A stretch of DNA of 64,000 bases from Chlorohelix sp037138995 (GTDB taxonomy: Bacteria > Chloroflexota > Chloroflexia > Chloroheliales > Chloroheliaceae): positions 1 to 64,000 of the forward strand of contig NZ_JBAXHI010000008.1 of the NCBI RefSeq assembly GCF_037138995.1. The letters are read 5' to 3'. Made by a program: the position numbers and the translations under genes. This document shows, piece by piece, positions 1 to 8,590 of this stretch (the first letter of the stretch is position 1; every line of letters begins with the position of its first letter). The notes beneath the pieces are model-generated. The model had not been told where the DNA came from. It made no database searches and worked only from the letters and a program-made list of their open reading frames with translations.

Positions 1-562
1 TTCGGAAACTGCTGAAATCTTCGTGGCGAAAAGGGAAATAATACAAGGCTTTCCCCACCGTAGTCATGCCGAGCAATTCCATTAATCGTGCAGAACCTTC
101 TCCTACCCCCTTTACATTGATAAGCGGGGCGTTAAAATCTAAGTTAGGCGTTGCTACAGGCTTTTTTTCAAGCGTTGTGCTGCTTTTATCGGGTGTTTGG
201 CGCGGTTTTGGGGAAATATCCGTAGGGGCTTTTTCAGTTATTTGTGGGCTTTTTTGAGCAAGTGATTTTATCGGCGGTTTTTCGAGATTTGGCGTATTGC
301 TCTGGCGCACTTGCACAATTGCTTCTAAAACTTCCCGGATTGCCTGTATGCGCCCTACTTGAGTATAACTCCCGTAATCAATTAGTCGTTCAGAAACACG
401 CTCAATAAGCCTTGCTTCCAGAGAGGAAGGATTGGAGAAGCGGGATTTATTCACCCAATTTCCGATAAAACCTTCCAGACCTCCCATTACTATTCGGTTC
501 TGGCAGTTATTAGCGGCTTCGGATTTTAAGATTTTTTCCAGTTTTTCGATGTCAACCGACAT
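1..562 (-). CDS. recG: RecG ATP-dependent DNA helicase, N-terminal part (runs off left edge)
   Basis: Reading the minus strand from an ATG at 562-560 gives an open frame of about 187 codons that continues past base 1. An in-frame TAG lies 2 codons upstream, so this ATG is the first possible start. The first 130 residues form an N-terminal extension with a Pro/Lys-rich linker. Near the window edge the protein reads 'INVKGVGEGSARLMELLG' and then 'YYFPFRHEDFS', the helix-hairpin-helix-like entry and first strand of the RecG wedge domain. RecG remodels stalled replication forks and branch-migrates Holliday junctions. The helicase motor domains lie outside the window. An N-terminal extension before the wedge is known in several RecG lineages. 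Identification rests on the wedge entry only, so it is good but not absolute. Confidence 0.8.
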   Translation of the reverse strand, partial: MSVDIEKLEKILKSEAANNCQNRIVMGGLEGFIGNWVNKSRFSNPSSLEARLIERVSERLIDYGSYTQVGRIQAIREVLEAIVQVRQSNTPNLEKPPIKSLAQKSPQITEKAPTDISPKPRQTPDKSSTTLEKKPVATPNLDFNAPLINVKGVGEGSARLMELLGMTTVGKALYYFPFRHEDFSSFR

Positions 563-873
563 GGCGCTATTTTCTCGAATCATTGTGATTAGCTTATGAT
601 AACAGCCAATTCACTAATTCTCAACCTTTATTCTGGCTGAATCAGAGAAAATGCGTTTAGCTCAAATTTCTTGCAAAGAGATATAGCAAGTTAAAGTATT
701 GGCAGGTTCAAAGTAAGGGTATTAGAGTTGGCATCTATTTCCAAACGCATAAACCTTTTGCCGAATTAGAGGCTAATTTTCCACCATGACAAAGCAAGGT
801 GAAAACTTGCTGGTTGCTCTCCTAAACACTTTTTCTGGTCATCCCACCTTTTATAACTTACTCGCCTGAACTT
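563..873. other. Intergenic stretch between recG and the M50B gene
   Basis: This 311-base AT-rich stretch lies upstream of recG and downstream of the M50B gene, both on the minus strand. A 27-codon frame (786-869, plus) exists but has no recognisable ribosome site or family. I see no RNA gene and no convincing terminator. It probably holds the recG promoter. Confidence 0.4.
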
Positions 874-1707
874 TCACATAAATTTATCATTATACTTGTC
901 CAAAGGTGATTTCATAGAACCTTTGCCGGGCAAGCTCTTGTCACTCGAACTGCTGCCACGCAAAGCTGCTCTGAAAAATTGCCACAGAATCACGCCTGCT
1001 ACTGTACACCACGCCCCCGCCCAGATAAACGCCGGAATATGGGTGGCAGATTCCAGACCTTTGGCATCGTTAAAACCGCCCCAAGGGCTAAAACTGGCTG
1101 TAAAGACGTTCAGTAGGTCAAACAAGGCGTACAGAACGCTCAGAAGCGCCAGCGTATAGCAAATAAAGGCTGAAACCACATCAGGCGCTTTAAAAGCTAT
1201 CAGCCATAATAAGCCCACCAGCATAATCATTATCAAAAATGCCCACAGGTCGCGGAAAATGATAATATCAACCGGGTTGCCGTTACGGATGGCACGCAAC
1301 AAACCTGCTACCAACAGAACTACTATAATGCCGATAGCCATAAACAAAAGAGCATCGCGCCTACCCTTCGCACTTTTGGCTACCAGTAGCATAACCCCAC
1401 CAAAAATAGCGCTACCTAGATACCCGGCAGAATAAACCAACAGCAAGAAACCGCCGTTGAAAGATACTACCCCACTACCGTTAAAATTTACATCAAAGCT
1501 CTGCACCGTACCGCCGGTAAGGATAACCGTAATGGCATGGCTCAACTCATGCACGGTGGTGGTCATCATGCGAAACGGGAACAGTAGCGGTGTCCACCAT
1601 AGGGTAATTACCGCTATTGTAGCCAGACCCATCCCGATTACAAAATTTTTGTCCAGCGAATTAACCGTATTGCTTTTGAAAATATTCCTGATTCCGCCGC
1701 CAGCCAT
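874..1707 (-). CDS. M50B-family membrane metallopeptidase-like protein
   Basis: The protein carries 'VHELSHA', the HExxH zinc motif of M50 site-2-type peptidases, at about residues 52-58, just after a first membrane segment. About five or six further hydrophobic segments follow, and the C-terminus is Ser/Lys-rich. This matches the M50B group, whose members are predicted intramembrane metalloproteases, mostly uncharacterised. The open frame extends to 1776, but I chose the ATG at 1707 because GAGG stands 7 bases before it and the extra 23 residues look non-coding. It is divergent from the TetR-family gene at 1856, with about 150 bases between, so that regulator may act on it; this is inference. 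No substrate can be named. Confidence 0.75.
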   Translation of the reverse strand: MAGGGIRNIFKSNTVNSLDKNFVIGMGLATIAVITLWWTPLLFPFRMMTTTVHELSHAITVILTGGTVQSFDVNFNGSGVVSFNGGFLLLVYSAGYLGSAIFGGVMLLVAKSAKGRRDALLFMAIGIIVVLLVAGLLRAIRNGNPVDIIIFRDLWAFLIMIMLVGLLWLIAFKAPDVVSAFICYTLALLSVLYALFDLLNVFTASFSPWGGFNDAKGLESATHIPAFIWAGAWCTVAGVILWQFFRAALRGSSSSDKSLPGKGSMKSPLDKYNDKFM

Positions 1708-1855
1708 ATAAACACCTCGCCTACTATGTTTTTGAGATAAACAACTTAACGCAAAATTTACGAAGAGTGGTTGCACTTAGTTTCGCACATTACTGCTATT
1801 TGATATACTTGCCCCTAAACTCTAATATTACCCGACTCAGGAGAGAATATAGTAG

Positions 1856-2452
1856 ATGGAAGTTAAAAAACCGCGTGATACCGAAACCCGACGCAAATTA
1901 CTAACGGCAGCAGAAGAATTATTTGATCAGTTAGGTTATGAGGATACGGGAATCCGCGATGTGATGGAGCGAGTTGGGGTTAAAGAGCCAACCGTCTATT
2001 ATTATTTCAAGGATAAAAAGACTCTTTTTATCGAAGTGATGAAGCGCAAGCTGGATCGTTTTTTTAGGCGTATGCAAGAAGCCACCAAAGAAAAGCTCTT
2101 GCACGACCAACTGGTAGAATTGGCAATTGTATTGTTTGAGGAGAGCCACAACCGGGTATCAATACTGCGGGAAGTGATGCAATTTAACCCGCTCGACCAG
2201 TATCAAAATACTATTAAAGGGGTGGTACAAAGCCTTAACAACGGGGTAGCGGGTAACCTTGAAAGAGTAATGCGCGAGGGTATCCGGCGAGGTGAACTCC
2301 AAGCGTTAGACCCTGCGTTTCTTGCTCGTTCTTTTTTGTATTTGGTAGAAGGCTTTGCGGCAGAACCAATATCGCCCTTTGAAAAATTGGACAATCGTGA
2401 CTTGGCAACTAAATTAGTGAGTCTGTTTCTAGGAGGGTGTGCTGCTCGCTAA
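1856..2452 (+). CDS. TetR/AcrR-family transcriptional regulator
   Basis: The 198-residue protein starts with a typical TetR N-terminal helix-turn-helix. Residues 10-55 include 'TRRKLLTAAEELFDQLGYE', then 'GVKEPTVYYYFKDKKTLF', the recognition helix and the conserved YYYF turn. The C-terminal two thirds are helical, as expected for the ligand and dimer domain. The ribosome site AGGAGAG lies about 10 bases before the ATG. TetR proteins usually repress a neighbouring or divergent gene until a small molecule binds; the divergent M50B gene is the nearest candidate target. The ligand is unknown. Confidence 0.9.
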   Translation: MEVKKPRDTETRRKLLTAAEELFDQLGYEDTGIRDVMERVGVKEPTVYYYFKDKKTLFIEVMKRKLDRFFRRMQEATKEKLLHDQLVELAIVLFEESHNRVSILREVMQFNPLDQYQNTIKGVVQSLNNGVAGNLERVMREGIRRGELQALDPAFLARSFLYLVEGFAAEPISPFEKLDNRDLATKLVSLFLGGCAAR

Positions 2453-2575
2453 CCTTTGACATCAGAGCGTTTCTCCGCCCCTTTGCCCCCGTTTTACCTT
2501 CCTCATCCACAATAACACACCTGACAACTTACTGCCCGATATAAAGAGCGTCTAATAGCAGCCATAGCATGCTGG

Positions 2576-3220
2576 CTAGGAACTGAAAGCGGAAAGTTTT
2601 AAGCCGGGAAATGGTTTGCGTCCTGTAGCAGCCTCGATAAAGTCAATATCATTCACCAGTTCCGGTGGGCGGGGCTTATCTAGCAACAATTGAAGAATTT
2701 CGACTATAATTTCTTGTGCCGTAGGGTCTAGTTCAAGCGATAGACCCAATGATGCTTGCAAATCAAGGGTATGCACACCTATTTCAAAAGCTCTTGTCGC
2801 TGCATATTCAGCAACCGTAATGGTGCCAAAAACACACCGCAGCGGTAGCGCGGCGTTGACACTATCCAACTTTTCCATGCAAATATCAAGATTGTTTAGG
2901 AATAAGCCTACAGTATCGGCAGCTGTAATATCTTCCGCCAACTTAAGGGAGCGATGCGTAACTGATCCAGCCATTTCAGTGCCTTCAAAGTGAAAATAAG
3001 TAAGGCGATCCTTTGTAGGTGGCGTTTCAGGGGGCGGTCCTTCCAAGTATTCATTAAAAAGCGTCAAGGCACGCAAAACATGGGCGACCAAGAGTTGTAT
3101 ATCCCAACCGGGCAACCGACTTTGCAAGTGCCAGTCAGTTTCTTTTAAATCCTCGATTAGCTCAATAGTGCGAACAGTTTGTTCATATAATGCCTCTTTA
3201 ATTTTAGCAAAGTGGATCAT
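2576..3220 (-). CDS. DinB-fold, maleylpyruvate isomerase-type (MDMPI_N) protein
   Basis: The 214-residue protein has the layout of the mycothiol-dependent maleylpyruvate isomerase family. There is an N-terminal helix, then 'LPGWDIQLLVAHVLRA' (residues about 36-51) with the first metal-ligand His, and later 'FEIGVHTLDL' (about 145-154) with the Glu and His that complete the metal site. Family members are metal-dependent thiol-using enzymes, most of unknown substrate. Its ATG overlaps the TGA of the decayed LivF-type gene upstream (3217-3220), suggesting it was once translationally coupled to an ABC importer operon that has since decayed. Confidence 0.75.
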   Translation of the reverse strand: MIHFAKIKEALYEQTVRTIELIEDLKETDWHLQSRLPGWDIQLLVAHVLRALTLFNEYLEGPPPETPPTKDRLTYFHFEGTEMAGSVTHRSLKLAEDITAADTVGLFLNNLDICMEKLDSVNAALPLRCVFGTITVAEYAATRAFEIGVHTLDLQASLGLSLELDPTAQEIIVEILQLLLDKPRPPELVNDIDFIEAATGRKPFPGLKLSAFSS

Positions 3221-3572
3221 AACCCAAGATACGCCTTCTTGACACGGTCATCTTCCATTAAGCTAACGGAAGTTCCGGTCAGGATTATATGCCCGGTTTC
3301 CAGCACATACCCACGATTGGCGTATTCCAATGTGGTTTGTACATCCTGCTTCTACAATCAAAATTGTTGTACCTTCGCAGTTTACAGTCTGGATTATTTC
3401 AAGCAAGGTTTCAATTATTACCAGAGCAAGTCCCTGCGAAAGTTCCTCAATCATTAACAGCGATGGGCGAGCTATCAAACCGCGTTCAATAGCCTCCATT
3501 TGTTATTTACCACCGCTCAGCTTTCCGGCGAGGCTGTTTAACCGTTCCTTAATTCTTGGGAATAGTGACAAA
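3217..3572 (-). pseudogene. Decayed branched-chain amino-acid-type ABC ATPase (LivF-like)
   Basis: Conceptual translation across two lesions gives the C-terminal third of a LivF-type ATPase. It reads 'SLFPRIKERLNSLAGKLSGG', K, an in-frame TAA at 3505-3503, then 'QMEAIERGLIARPSLLMIEE' and on to 'EGTTILIVE'. The frame is then lost near 3335 and resumes as 'LEYANRGYVLETGHIILTG', ending at a TGA at 3219-3217. The signature LSGGxQQ is interrupted by the stop, and the Walker B 'DEPS' equivalent is changed to 'EELS'. The N-terminal Walker A half is missing. In intact systems LivF energises uptake of branched-chain amino acids, amides or urea. No permease or binding-protein gene remains beside it. 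Confidence 0.8.
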
Positions 3573-3868
3573 ACATGTAGAGTTAATGACTAACATCGAT
3601 TATACCCCAAAATAGGTAAATTATCGTTTTAGAATTTGAAAATTGGTTTGCACAAAGGCATTAGCGTGTGTCTTGGGAAAAATACGACTTAAATATATAT
3701 AATTATTTGCTTATTAGCAAGAGGCAAATCTTACCCTCTTACCCATCTATCCTTTAACAAAACCGTTCGGCAGGCAGACTCGCATAGTGACACCTTCTAG
3801 TAGGTTAGGTTCAATTTGGGAGGTTCTAAGTTTGGTTTGAACAAAGCGAAAGTCAGTCAAATTCCTTT

Positions 3869-4864
3869 TTAGCTTACTCCGGCTATAACCATTGCCAGCC
3901 TTTGCCGGAATGTTTCACCCGCAAGGTTCTTCCAAATCAACTCAAAGCCATTTCGATTTTCTTCCAACGCTGCCAGACGCTCATCACGGTAACGCGAAAT
4001 AGCATCATTATCTGGATGTTTCAAAAGCAAGTGTTCTGCCAGCGCAATCCCCACACAATGATCTTGCAATTGTCCCAGATAATCTTGAACATGCGATACT
4101 TCCTCAGCTAGTTTGTGCGCCTCTTCTGGTAAAGCCTCCTCAAAAAAATTAAGAGTATAGCGAAATTTTTTGCATGCCACCCTCAACCGATGTAATACAG
4201 GCAATGGGGCGGGCATTGCAGTTTCGTAAGCCAGTGCCGCCTCATAACTTTTCCAAATAAAGCTACCTGCAAAGTGTCGTACTAAGGTTGGCGCAACCTC
4301 ATGTTCGGCTATTCTCGGTTTTAGCTCGCCTTTCCCGCGCGTCTCGATAAGTTCTTCTAATTCAAGTAAAAGACTCTGCACCACCTTGCTTCCTAATGTT
4401 CCAAGCATAGTAAGACGGGCTTTTTGATTTATTTTAACGATGGCTTGGCGAAATTCTTCCAATTGTGAAGCTGTTTCGGGGGATTGCTTGTTAATGTATT
4501 CATCGAGGTGTTGTAAAAATACATCACTATCACGGGTTGCGCCCAAAACGTTAGCTAGTTTGCGTAACTGTTTTCGGAATCGCCGGGTTATTAGCGGGTC
4601 AAAGACGCTTTCTTCTAACAATTTCAGGGTTGCGCGTAGTCTGCGAGTTGCCACCCGCATATCGTGTACCCCTTCTGGGTCATTTCCTTCACGAGCAGCC
4701 GACTCATTTTCTAACAATTTCCGCAGGTTACGCCTTAGTATTTGGCGACCTGCGTCTGCCATAAGCATTTCGGAATGCAATTTAAAATCAGCAGTTGCAG
4801 TAATGTGAGAGTTATCTGTAATAATAACCTGAGAAAGTTGTTCTTTCCCATTTTCCTGAGCCAT
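3869..4864 (-). CDS. CHAD domain protein
   Basis: The 331-residue protein is a CHAD domain (conserved histidine alpha-helical domain). It contains 'VHDMRVATRRLRATLKLLE' near residues 66-84 and a second arm 'LHRLRVACKKFRYTLNFFE' near 224-242, the two conserved His/Arg/Lys-rich helices. CHAD proteins bind inorganic polyphosphate through these basic surfaces and are often found with CYTH-type triphosphatases or polyphosphate granules. No CYTH domain or polyphosphate kinase lies in the window. About 35 residues precede the domain. The gene stands between two decayed genes and looks monocistronic. Confidence 0.9.
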   Translation of the reverse strand: MAQENGKEQLSQVIITDNSHITATADFKLHSEMLMADAGRQILRRNLRKLLENESAAREGNDPEGVHDMRVATRRLRATLKLLEESVFDPLITRRFRKQLRKLANVLGATRDSDVFLQHLDEYINKQSPETASQLEEFRQAIVKINQKARLTMLGTLGSKVVQSLLLELEELIETRGKGELKPRIAEHEVAPTLVRHFAGSFIWKSYEAALAYETAMPAPLPVLHRLRVACKKFRYTLNFFEEALPEEAHKLAEEVSHVQDYLGQLQDHCVGIALAEHLLLKHPDNDAISRYRDERLAALEENRNGFELIWKNLAGETFRQRLAMVIAGVS

Positions 4865-4906
4865 TTCTTCGCACCCTTTTTTCTTATGATTTGTCCAGAA
4901 TCGGGA

Positions 4907-5228
4907 TTAGCGGATAATGAGGTGCATCTTGTGATACAACGGGTTCAGCCGTTGGTATATTTTAGAATATACCTCGTAAAACAACTCGTCATAGATTTGG
5001 CAGGTGTGTTGATTTGGTTCAAAGGTGCGGGCGGTTTTGGTCATTTCTTCTCCCACCCGGTCGCGCCCCTCGCGCAAAGCGTAAGCCAGTCCTTCCAGAA
5101 TGGCACAGTAGAGGTGGGCGCGAGTATGCACATCCGAAAATCCTATGATTGAGCCACACGCTTCCGGTCCCGGCACTTTCAAACCCGGTGACTAGTAGGG
5201 CTGTAGCAATAGAACATCAGCGCATTGA
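4907..5228 (-). pseudogene. Decayed FGGY-family carbohydrate kinase
   Basis: The translation reads 'ADVLLLQPY', a TAG at 5194-5192 where the family has Trp, then 'SPGLKVPGPEA', 'GFSDVHTRAHLY' and 'AILEGLAYALREG', which is the C-terminal half of an FGGY sugar kinase. Soon after, it jumps to 'FEPNQHTCQIYDELFYEVY', the extreme C-terminus of the family. The roughly 100 or more residues that normally lie between, including the ATP-binding Gly-rich loop, are absent. So the copy has a nonsense codon, an internal deletion and no N-terminal half. FGGY kinases phosphorylate sugars such as xylulose, ribulose or glycerol; the original substrate cannot be told. Confidence 0.8.
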
Positions 5229-5287
5229 TAATTGGCTCGGCATCTCCTGTAGTAAAAGAGTCTGACATCAGTAGCCATGCATTTATA

Positions 5288-5527
5288 TCAGCTTCGCTTA
5301 ATCCGGTCTATTTCTCCAAATGAAGCCAACTCCGCCAGAACTTCGTTCAGGGCTTCTTGCCAATCAAGACTCTTCGCCAGCGCCGCTTTTGCTTTGGTCA
5401 TCCCTATCTTCTCTTCACCCTGAAAAATAGCCCCCAACCTAAGTAGGTAAGGGGCAATAACAGAGTTACTCTGCGGTGTAACCTCTACCACTGGCTGTAG
5501 AGGCAGGTTCTTTGCCTTCCAATTCAT
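5288..5527 (-). other. Unrecognised open frame, possible gene remnant
   Basis: A 79-codon frame overlaps the 3' end of the isochorismatase gene. Only codons after about 5465 are outside that gene. They give an Ala/Leu/Glu-rich helical tail ('LDWQEALNEVLAELASFGE'). I do not recognise a family and see no ribosome site. It may be the C-terminal scrap of an enzyme that once stood with the decayed sugar kinase, or chance. Confidence 0.2.
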
Positions 5528-6113
5528 TCAAAAATTCATCGTGCGCCATCGGACGTGAAAACATAGGATAGTTCTTTTCAATTGCTAAGCGTTGTTCATC
5601 ATCGGAAAGGGTAGCAGTACAATCTTTCAAAGTGATGACATTGAAGCCTTTCTCATATGCAGAGCGCATGGTCGATTCAACGCAGCAGTTAGTCAAGAAA
5701 CCGCCAATTGCAACTGTTTCGATACCCTTGCTACGCAGAATAAAGTCGAGGTTAGTGGAGGCAAAGGCATCCAGACCGCGCTTGCCTTCTAGCACAATAT
5801 CTCCTGATTCAGGCTTCAGGTCATCCACAATTTCAACGCCCCATGTGCCTTTGCGGAATGATTGAGAATCAACTACCCCTTTTAGGATACCGTAAGGGTT
5901 GGAAGTAAGCTCATGATAGTCTTCGGTAAAAGAAATAGGCGAATGAATGATTACCGCGCCTGCTTCCCGCGCTTTCTGAGCAGTTTCAACGCTATTGGCA
6001 AGCATATTGGTGGATTCCATAACCCCCTTCACGGCATCATGAAGGCTGCCACCGGGTGAAGTAAAGTCGTTCTGGTATTCTATCAACACTACTGCTGTTT
6101 TCTTCGGGTTCAT
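5466..6113 (-). CDS. Isochorismatase-family cysteine hydrolase
   Basis: The protein has the catalytic triad layout of the isochorismatase/nicotinamidase superfamily: Asp in 'VLIEYQNDF' (about residue 16), Lys in 'EGKRGLDAF' (about 111) and Cys in 'GGFLTNCCVEST' (about 144), with a cis-peptide-type Gly-Gly before the Cys strand. Family members hydrolyse amide or vinyl-ether bonds, for example of nicotinamide, ureidoacrylate or isochorismate. The substrate here cannot be told. A GTG at 6122 and ATG at 6119 are also in frame, but GGAG stands 8 bases before the ATG at 6113, so I chose that start. The C-terminal 20 residues are low-complexity. Confidence 0.85.
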   Translation of the reverse strand: MNPKKTAVVLIEYQNDFTSPGGSLHDAVKGVMESTNMLANSVETAQKAREAGAVIIHSPISFTEDYHELTSNPYGILKGVVDSQSFRKGTWGVEIVDDLKPESGDIVLEGKRGLDAFASTNLDFILRSKGIETVAIGGFLTNCCVESTMRSAYEKGFNVITLKDCTATLSDDEQRLAIEKNYPMFSRPMAHDEFLNELEGKEPASTASGRGYTAE

Positions 6114-6237
6114 ATTCATCACTCCTTCGTGTAATTAATTTATTTCAAGAGGGGCAATGCCCGTTTATATTATAGAGAAGTCCTCAGCTTCCTTGCAATG
6201 CTACTCGGCAAGGAATATATTTTTTCTTATTCGCACA

Positions 6238-6266
6238 TTACACTTCTTCGCCGGATGAGGTACAAT
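6238..6266 (+). promoter_or_regulatory. Predicted sigma-70-type promoter of the cyclase run
   Basis: TTACAC (6238-6243) and TACAAT (6261-6266) are separated by 17 bases. They stand about 70 bases before the cyclase start at 6338 and just after the divergent hydrolase gene. Predicted from sequence only. Confidence 0.4.
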
Positions 6267-6337
6267 ATATAGCTGTTGATACAGCAGAATTTAAGCAATA
6301 TCAGAGGGAAATCTCTATAGCGAGGCTGCGATAGATT

Positions 6338-7642
6338 ATGAACAGCTTGGGTAGAGTGTCAGGGGTTGACTTTGAGAAAGCCTTCGCGCATGAGCTTTTG
6401 CTGAGTGAGCAACGCCGCTTGAAGATTCAGATGGCGGCGGTGGCAGGGCTTTTCATAGCTCTATTGGGGGCGTTTCTTTTGCAGGGTGGGTTGAACCTGA
6501 GCGAGTTTGTGGTTACTCGCTTTAATACAATTTTCCTGCTCATCCTCGGTTTTATCCTCTACGAGTTAGCCGCAATCAGTGTATTTACCTATTATATAAA
6601 ACAAAATCGGCATTTCCCCAAACTGTTTATCTATCTCAACTACTTTATCGAAATCAATGTCCCTAATCTGGTGTTGGCGTTGCTTATCAGCTTTGATGTC
6701 AACGCGCAGGATGCTCTACAGGGACCGCATGTATTTGTATCGTTGATACTGGTGTTTCTCACCGTGCTGGGAATGGATTTTGCTCTTAGCGTATTTATCG
6801 GAACGGTTGCGGCAATCGGTTATCTGCTTGGAATCATCTACTATCTAGATCAAATTCCTCCTTTTACCGATACCACCACTTTTACCGCCCTTCCTATGCA
6901 ACTACTACGTTGCTTTTTATTCTTTCTCTCCGGCATAATAGCAGGGCTATTATCGCGAGGTTTGCGCCAGCGTTTCATCAATTCGGTGCAGCACTTGCAA
7001 GAGCGCAACCAAATTGTGCAGATGTTTGGGCAGTATGTTTCGCCTGATGTGGTAAACCGCTTGCTGGAGCAAAAGACCGAAATTATCAGCGAAGCGCGTT
7101 TTGTGTGTGTGATGTTTCTTGACATTCGCAACTTTACAGCTTTTGCCGAGAACCGCAGCCCAAAGGAAGTAGTGGAATATTTAAATACACTTTTCGAGTT
7201 TATGATTGAAAGTGTTAACCGCTATAACGGCATAGTTAATAAATTTCTAGGAGATGGCTTTATGGCGGTATTCGGAGTGCCGATTTCAGATGGGGGCGAT
7301 TGTCAGAACGCGGTGGAAGCTTCTCTGGAGATTTTGCAACAAATAGCGCAACTATGCCAAGAAGGTAAAATTCCCCCAACACGAGTTGGAATCGGTTTGC
7401 ACGCCGGAGAAACTGTTACGGGTAATGTCGGCTCGACCAATCGCAAGGAATATACCATCATCGGAGATGCGGTAAACCTCGCCTCCCGAATCGAACAATT
7501 AAACAAGCAATTCGGTTCGCAAATGTTGATTTCCGATGTCGTCTGGGAAAAACTTAACCAAATGAAGCCCGAAGCGCAAGCGCTTGAGCCTGTTCTGGTT
7601 AAGGGGCGGCAGCATCCGGTGCAATTATACCGTTTAGACTAG
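6338..7642 (+). CDS. Membrane-bound class III adenylate/guanylate cyclase
   Basis: The first 210 residues contain about six hydrophobic segments. A short linker, 'VQMFGQYVSPDVVNRLLEQ', leads into a class III cyclase homology domain from about residue 250. Metal-binding Asp residues are in 'MFLDIRNF' (about 262) and 'FLGDGFMAVFG' (about 306). The segment 'KEYTIIGDAVNLASRIE' holds the purine-recognition and transition-state residues. The product is cAMP or cGMP; the Lys/Asp-type pair favours cAMP but this cannot be settled by eye. The membrane part is not a known sensor that I can name. The gene heads a close co-directional run to 11068. Confidence 0.9.
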   Translation: MNSLGRVSGVDFEKAFAHELLLSEQRRLKIQMAAVAGLFIALLGAFLLQGGLNLSEFVVTRFNTIFLLILGFILYELAAISVFTYYIKQNRHFPKLFIYLNYFIEINVPNLVLALLISFDVNAQDALQGPHVFVSLILVFLTVLGMDFALSVFIGTVAAIGYLLGIIYYLDQIPPFTDTTTFTALPMQLLRCFLFFLSGIIAGLLSRGLRQRFINSVQHLQERNQIVQMFGQYVSPDVVNRLLEQKTEIISEARFVCVMFLDIRNFTAFAENRSPKEVVEYLNTLFEFMIESVNRYNGIVNKFLGDGFMAVFGVPISDGGDCQNAVEASLEILQQIAQLCQEGKIPPTRVGIGLHAGETVTGNVGSTNRKEYTIIGDAVNLASRIEQLNKQFGSQMLISDVVWEKLNQMKPEAQALEPVLVKGRQHPVQLYRLD

Positions 7643-7655
7643 GGGTGCTACAACT

Positions 7656-8045
7656 ATGACAAATCTAAAACTTTTTGTAATAGCGGAAACGCTGGCGGTG
7701 TGCCGTCTCAATGAAAATGCCCCTGTTCCCGGTTGGGCTTTGCTGGGAGGCTTTTTCTCGGTAACACGCGCTCATAAAGAGCTTTCGGTGGTCTGCCTTC
7801 AACAAAATGCGCCCGACATGGTAAAATGTGAGCGCGGGTGGCGTGCTTTGAAAGTACAGGGTCCGCTGGAATTTTCAATGACAGGGGTACTGGCGGCTTT
7901 AGCAGTTCCATTGGCACAAGCGGAAGTCAGCATTTTTGCAATTTCTACTTACGACACCGATTATATTTTGGTGAAGCAGACAGTCCTTGAAAAAGCCATT
8001 GCTGCGTTGCGAGAAGAAGGGTTCGAGGTTGAAGAAAACAGCTAG
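7656..8045 (+). CDS. ACT domain protein (CASTOR/ACT_7-like)
   Basis: This 129-residue protein has a short N-terminal strand region with 'CRLNENAPVPGWALLGGFFS', then a second ACT-like half with 'FSMTGVLAALAVPLAQAEVS' and 'ISTYDTDYILVKQ'. This matches small two-ACT proteins of the CASTOR/ACT_7 type. ACT domains bind amino acids or similar ligands and regulate partners. The gene follows the cyclase by 13 bases. The next gene begins inside its end, so they are probably one transcript. No enzymatic domain is attached, so its partner is unknown. Confidence 0.8.
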   Translation: MTNLKLFVIAETLAVCRLNENAPVPGWALLGGFFSVTRAHKELSVVCLQQNAPDMVKCERGWRALKVQGPLEFSMTGVLAALAVPLAQAEVSIFAISTYDTDYILVKQTVLEKAIAALREEGFEVEENS

Positions 8046-8583
8046 TTTGTTCCCGGCGCTGCTGCTAACTTTGTTGCTGGTTGCTTGTGGCGCTGCGACT
8101 GCCACGCCTGCGCCTGATACAACGACTATAGCCAATCGGGTTGTCACGTCTGCGCCCTACACTACCAAAGCACCGTTAACCATTGCGCCTACGCCTGTGT
8201 CGCAGCCTTTCACCGAGCTTGAATGTATCAATGTGGCAAGCGTGGCTGGCTTCAATAAGCTGGAGTACAACACCTATAGCTGTATTGAAGGGCTATTGCT
8301 TGGCGTTAATACCACTCCTCAAAAATCCGGCGGTATTCCGTATTTGCCGGAGGTGGGGCTGGTATTGACCTATTATTCGGGCTTTGAAATCGGTATTGAA
8401 GCGGTGATACTTGCAAAAGATTTGGGCAAGTTTGATATTAACACCTTGAAAGCGTTATCGGGCAAAAAAACCAGAGTCAGAGGGGCAGTAAACAACTATA
8501 TCCGTCCCGGTGTAACCCTGTATATACGAGGGGTTTTGCTGGAAGAACCCGATCAATTTCAGGATTTGAGTAATCAGCCATGA
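8029..8583 (+). CDS. Small lipoprotein of unknown function
   Basis: A TTG at 8029, preceded by AGAAGAAGG with a spacing of about 8, opens a 184-residue frame. It has a lipoprotein signal: 'LKKTASLFPALLLTLLLVAC' ending in the lipobox Cys, then a Thr/Pro/Ala-rich linker. The frame is open upstream to an ATG at 7987, but that start would bury the signal peptide. It overlaps the ACT gene by 17 bases. The mature part (about 150 residues) has 'LYIRGVLLEEPDQFQDLSNQ' at its end and no domain I recognise. It is exported and lipid-anchored to the outer face of the membrane. Confidence 0.65.
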   Translation: MKKTASLFPALLLTLLLVACGAATATPAPDTTTIANRVVTSAPYTTKAPLTIAPTPVSQPFTELECINVASVAGFNKLEYNTYSCIEGLLLGVNTTPQKSGGIPYLPEVGLVLTYYSGFEIGIEAVILAKDLGKFDINTLKALSGKKTRVRGAVNNYIRPGVTLYIRGVLLEEPDQFQDLSNQP

Positions 8584-8590
8584 GAAAATT

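Noticed and set aside
66..257. 63-codon plus-strand frame with a hydrophobic run
   Set aside because: It is antisense to the recG N-terminal region.
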